Source: Schwartzia sp. (in: firmicutes)
Lineage (GTDB): Bacteria > Bacillota > Negativicutes > Selenomonadales > Selenomonadaceae
Direction of reading: 5' to 3'
DNA: 6,253 nucleotides
Assembly: GCA_017939945.1 (NCBI GenBank)
Contig: JAGAZS010000329.1
Coordinates: forward strand, 1 to 6,253
Shown here: in pieces, positions 5,151-6,253 of the stretch
How positions within the stretch are numbered: the first letter of the stretch is position 1
How the letters are laid out: every line of letters starts with the position of its first letter
Notes under the pieces: model-generated
The model's database searches: none
Told to the model about the DNA's origin: nothing
The model's input: only the letters and a program-made list of their open reading frames with translations
Program-made: the position numbers and the translations under genes

Positions 5151-6080
5151 ATGGGGTATACGATAGACGGTAATTATATAAAGGCACTGCGTGAGGCGCT
5201 GCCTGAGAAACAGGTGCTCACGGACGAGTCGATGGCGTGCCATACAACGTTTCGCATTGGAGGCAAAGCGGACGTCTTCGTGCTTCCAGCGTCCATTGAG
5301 GAACTTTTGGAGGTCCTGCGGCTGACGAAACGGTATTCCATTCCGCTCACGATCCTAGGCAATGGGTCCAATGTGCTCGTGCGGGACGGGGGTATTCGTG
5401 GCGCGGTAGTTTCCTTCGGGAAGCCGTTTTCCCATATAGAGAGAGAAGGTGCGCGCATTAGGGCTGGAGCGGGCGCGACGCTTGGGACGGTGTCCCTGTT
5501 CGCGGCGAGTCATGCACTTTCCGGACTCGAATTTGCCGTCGGCATTCCCGGCAGTCTCGGCGGCGCGGTCTTCATGAACGCCGGCGCTTACGACGGCGAG
5601 TTGAGCCGGGTGATTTCCGGCGTCGCCGCTGTTACGCTGGAAGGCGAGATCCTTCGCTACCGCGCGGAGGAAATGGATTTTGGCTACCGGCACAGCGTTT
5701 TTCAGCAGAACGGGCACATCATCTGCGAGATCGAGCTTTCCCTAAAGGAGGGCGAACCGGCTGCCATTCAGGAGAAGATGGCGGAATTCACGAGACGACG
5801 CATGGAAAAGCAGCCTCTCGACAAGCCGAGCGCCGGCAGCACGTTCAAACGTCCTCCGGGACTATTCGCGGGGACGCTGATTGACGAGGCGGGGCTCAAG
5901 GGCTTTTCGATCGGTGGCGCGCAGGTCTCGGAAAAGCACGCGGGATTCGTGATCAATAAAGGCGGGGCTACGGCGGCGGATGTGCTCGCTCTGATTGAAG
6001 AGGTGCAGAGGCGCATAGAGGAGAAGAACGGCGTCCGCCTGACGCCGGAAATCCGTATCATAGGCGAGGACGACGCCTGA
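5151..6080 (+). CDS. murB: UDP-N-acetylenolpyruvoylglucosamine reductase
   Basis: FAD-dependent enzyme that uses NADPH to reduce UDP-GlcNAc-enolpyruvate to UDP-MurNAc, the second committed step of cytosolic peptidoglycan precursor synthesis. The product is 309 residues, the length of the type II (Gram-positive-like) enzymes. The N-terminal FAD domain shows HTTFRIGGKAD (31-41), LGNGSNVLV (69-77) and the GIPGSLGGAVFMNAGAYDGE stretch (131-150). The substrate domain shows YRHSVF (179-184) with the active-site Arg180, PSAGSTFKRP (226-235) with the proton-donating Ser230, and TPEIRIIG (298-305) with Glu300. All expected catalytic residues are present.

The ATG at 5151 follows AAGGAG (5141-5146), whose first base is the last base of the trmL stop codon; spacing is short at four bases. 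It lies alone rather than in a mur/div cluster, between an RNA modification gene and a beta-CASP hydrolase gene. Confidence 0.97.
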   Translation: MGYTIDGNYIKALREALPEKQVLTDESMACHTTFRIGGKADVFVLPASIEELLEVLRLTKRYSIPLTILGNGSNVLVRDGGIRGAVVSFGKPFSHIEREGARIRAGAGATLGTVSLFAASHALSGLEFAVGIPGSLGGAVFMNAGAYDGELSRVISGVAAVTLEGEILRYRAEEMDFGYRHSVFQQNGHIICEIELSLKEGEPAAIQEKMAEFTRRRMEKQPLDKPSAGSTFKRPPGLFAGTLIDEAGLKGFSIGGAQVSEKHAGFVINKGGATAADVLALIEEVQRRIEEKNGVRLTPEIRIIGEDDA

Positions 6081-6104
6081 CATGAAAAAGAAGGGAGTGT
6101 TCGT

Positions 6105-6253
6105 ATGCGGCTGAGATTTTTTGGTGCGGCGCACACGGTGACTGGCTCGTGCTATATGCTGGAAGTGCAGGATATGAAAATCCTGATCGACTGCGGCATG
6201 TTCCAGGGCTCAAAACGGATCAGGGAACTGAATCAAGAAGATTTCATGTTTAC
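6105..6253 (+). CDS. Beta-CASP metallo-beta-lactamase-fold hydrolase, N-terminus (partial, runs off the window)
   Basis: Forty-nine complete codons are visible from the ATG at 6105 to the window end. They open with MRLRFFGAAHTVTGSCYMLE, followed by ILIDCGMFQGSK and RELNQEDF. This is the characteristic start of the COG1236/Ysh1-like family of metallo-beta-lactamase-fold proteins with a beta-CASP domain: GA-x-TVTGS near the start, then LIDCG-x-FQG. Such proteins are typically RNA-processing nucleases of the CPSF-73 kind. The metal-binding HxHxDH motif would lie beyond the window edge and cannot be checked.

The start is supported by AAGGGAG (6091-6097) seven bases upstream. The gene begins 24 bases after murB and probably belongs to the trmL-murB transcript. 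RNase J is a related alternative, but this N-terminus fits the Ysh1-like group better. Confidence 0.85.
   Translation, partial: MRLRFFGAAHTVTGSCYMLEVQDMKILIDCGMFQGSKRIRELNQEDFMF

Noticed and set aside
4867..5187. Antisense open frame over trmL/murB
   Set aside because: Composition looks random, no ribosome binding site is apparent, and it covers conserved SPOUT and MurB coding sequence.
6082..6114. Tiny open frame MKKKGVFVCG just after murB
   Set aside because: Ten codons, it overlaps the beta-CASP ribosome binding site and start in another frame, and the bases before its ATG are the end of murB with no ribosome binding site. Chance is most likely.

Overview
The window is a compact stretch of bacterial chromosome with moderate GC. 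Every recognisable gene is on the + strand and intergenic gaps are short (9 to about 106 bases). The protein sequences look like a low-GC-lineage Firmicute. The S9 protein, with its C-terminal KKARKASQFSKR-type tail, and the YebC protein resemble versions I associate with Negativicutes (Selenomonas/Veillonella relatives). That placement is from memory and tentative. Nothing points to a plasmid, phage or insertion sequence: there are no transposases, integrases, tRNAs, CRISPR repeats or attachment sites.

Layout. Positions 1-450 hold the end of the rplM-rpsI ribosomal protein operon (L13 tail, complete S9), closed by an intrinsic terminator at 465-498. Positions 518-3749 hold a two-gene unit. 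The first gene encodes a 638-residue U32-family protein built from two tandem U32 domains, the second of which has lost most of the Fe-S cysteines. The second gene encodes a class III PLP aminotransferase starting at a TTG codon. A strong extended -10 promoter at 3783-3811 then drives yebC (3856-4584), which ends in a 14-bp perfect hairpin terminator (4593-4631). After it come trmL (4674-5141, TTG start), murB (5151-6080) and the first 49 codons of a beta-CASP metallo-beta-lactamase-fold gene cut by the window edge (6105-6253). The last three are closely spaced and probably cotranscribed.

Functional picture. Most of the content is core housekeeping biased toward translation: ribosomal proteins, a YebC-type translation/regulatory factor, a wobble-base 2'-O-methyltransferase, a probable RNA- or cofactor-hydroxylating U32 protein and a probable RNase-like beta-CASP enzyme. 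Peptidoglycan precursor synthesis (MurB) and an aminotransferase of unknown substrate complete the set. I see no new multi-gene system. The points most worth a second look are the duplicated, partly degenerate U32 protein, a four-cysteine motif and a missing substrate-binding arginine in the aminotransferase, and two small palindromes at promoter positions upstream of yebC and trmL.
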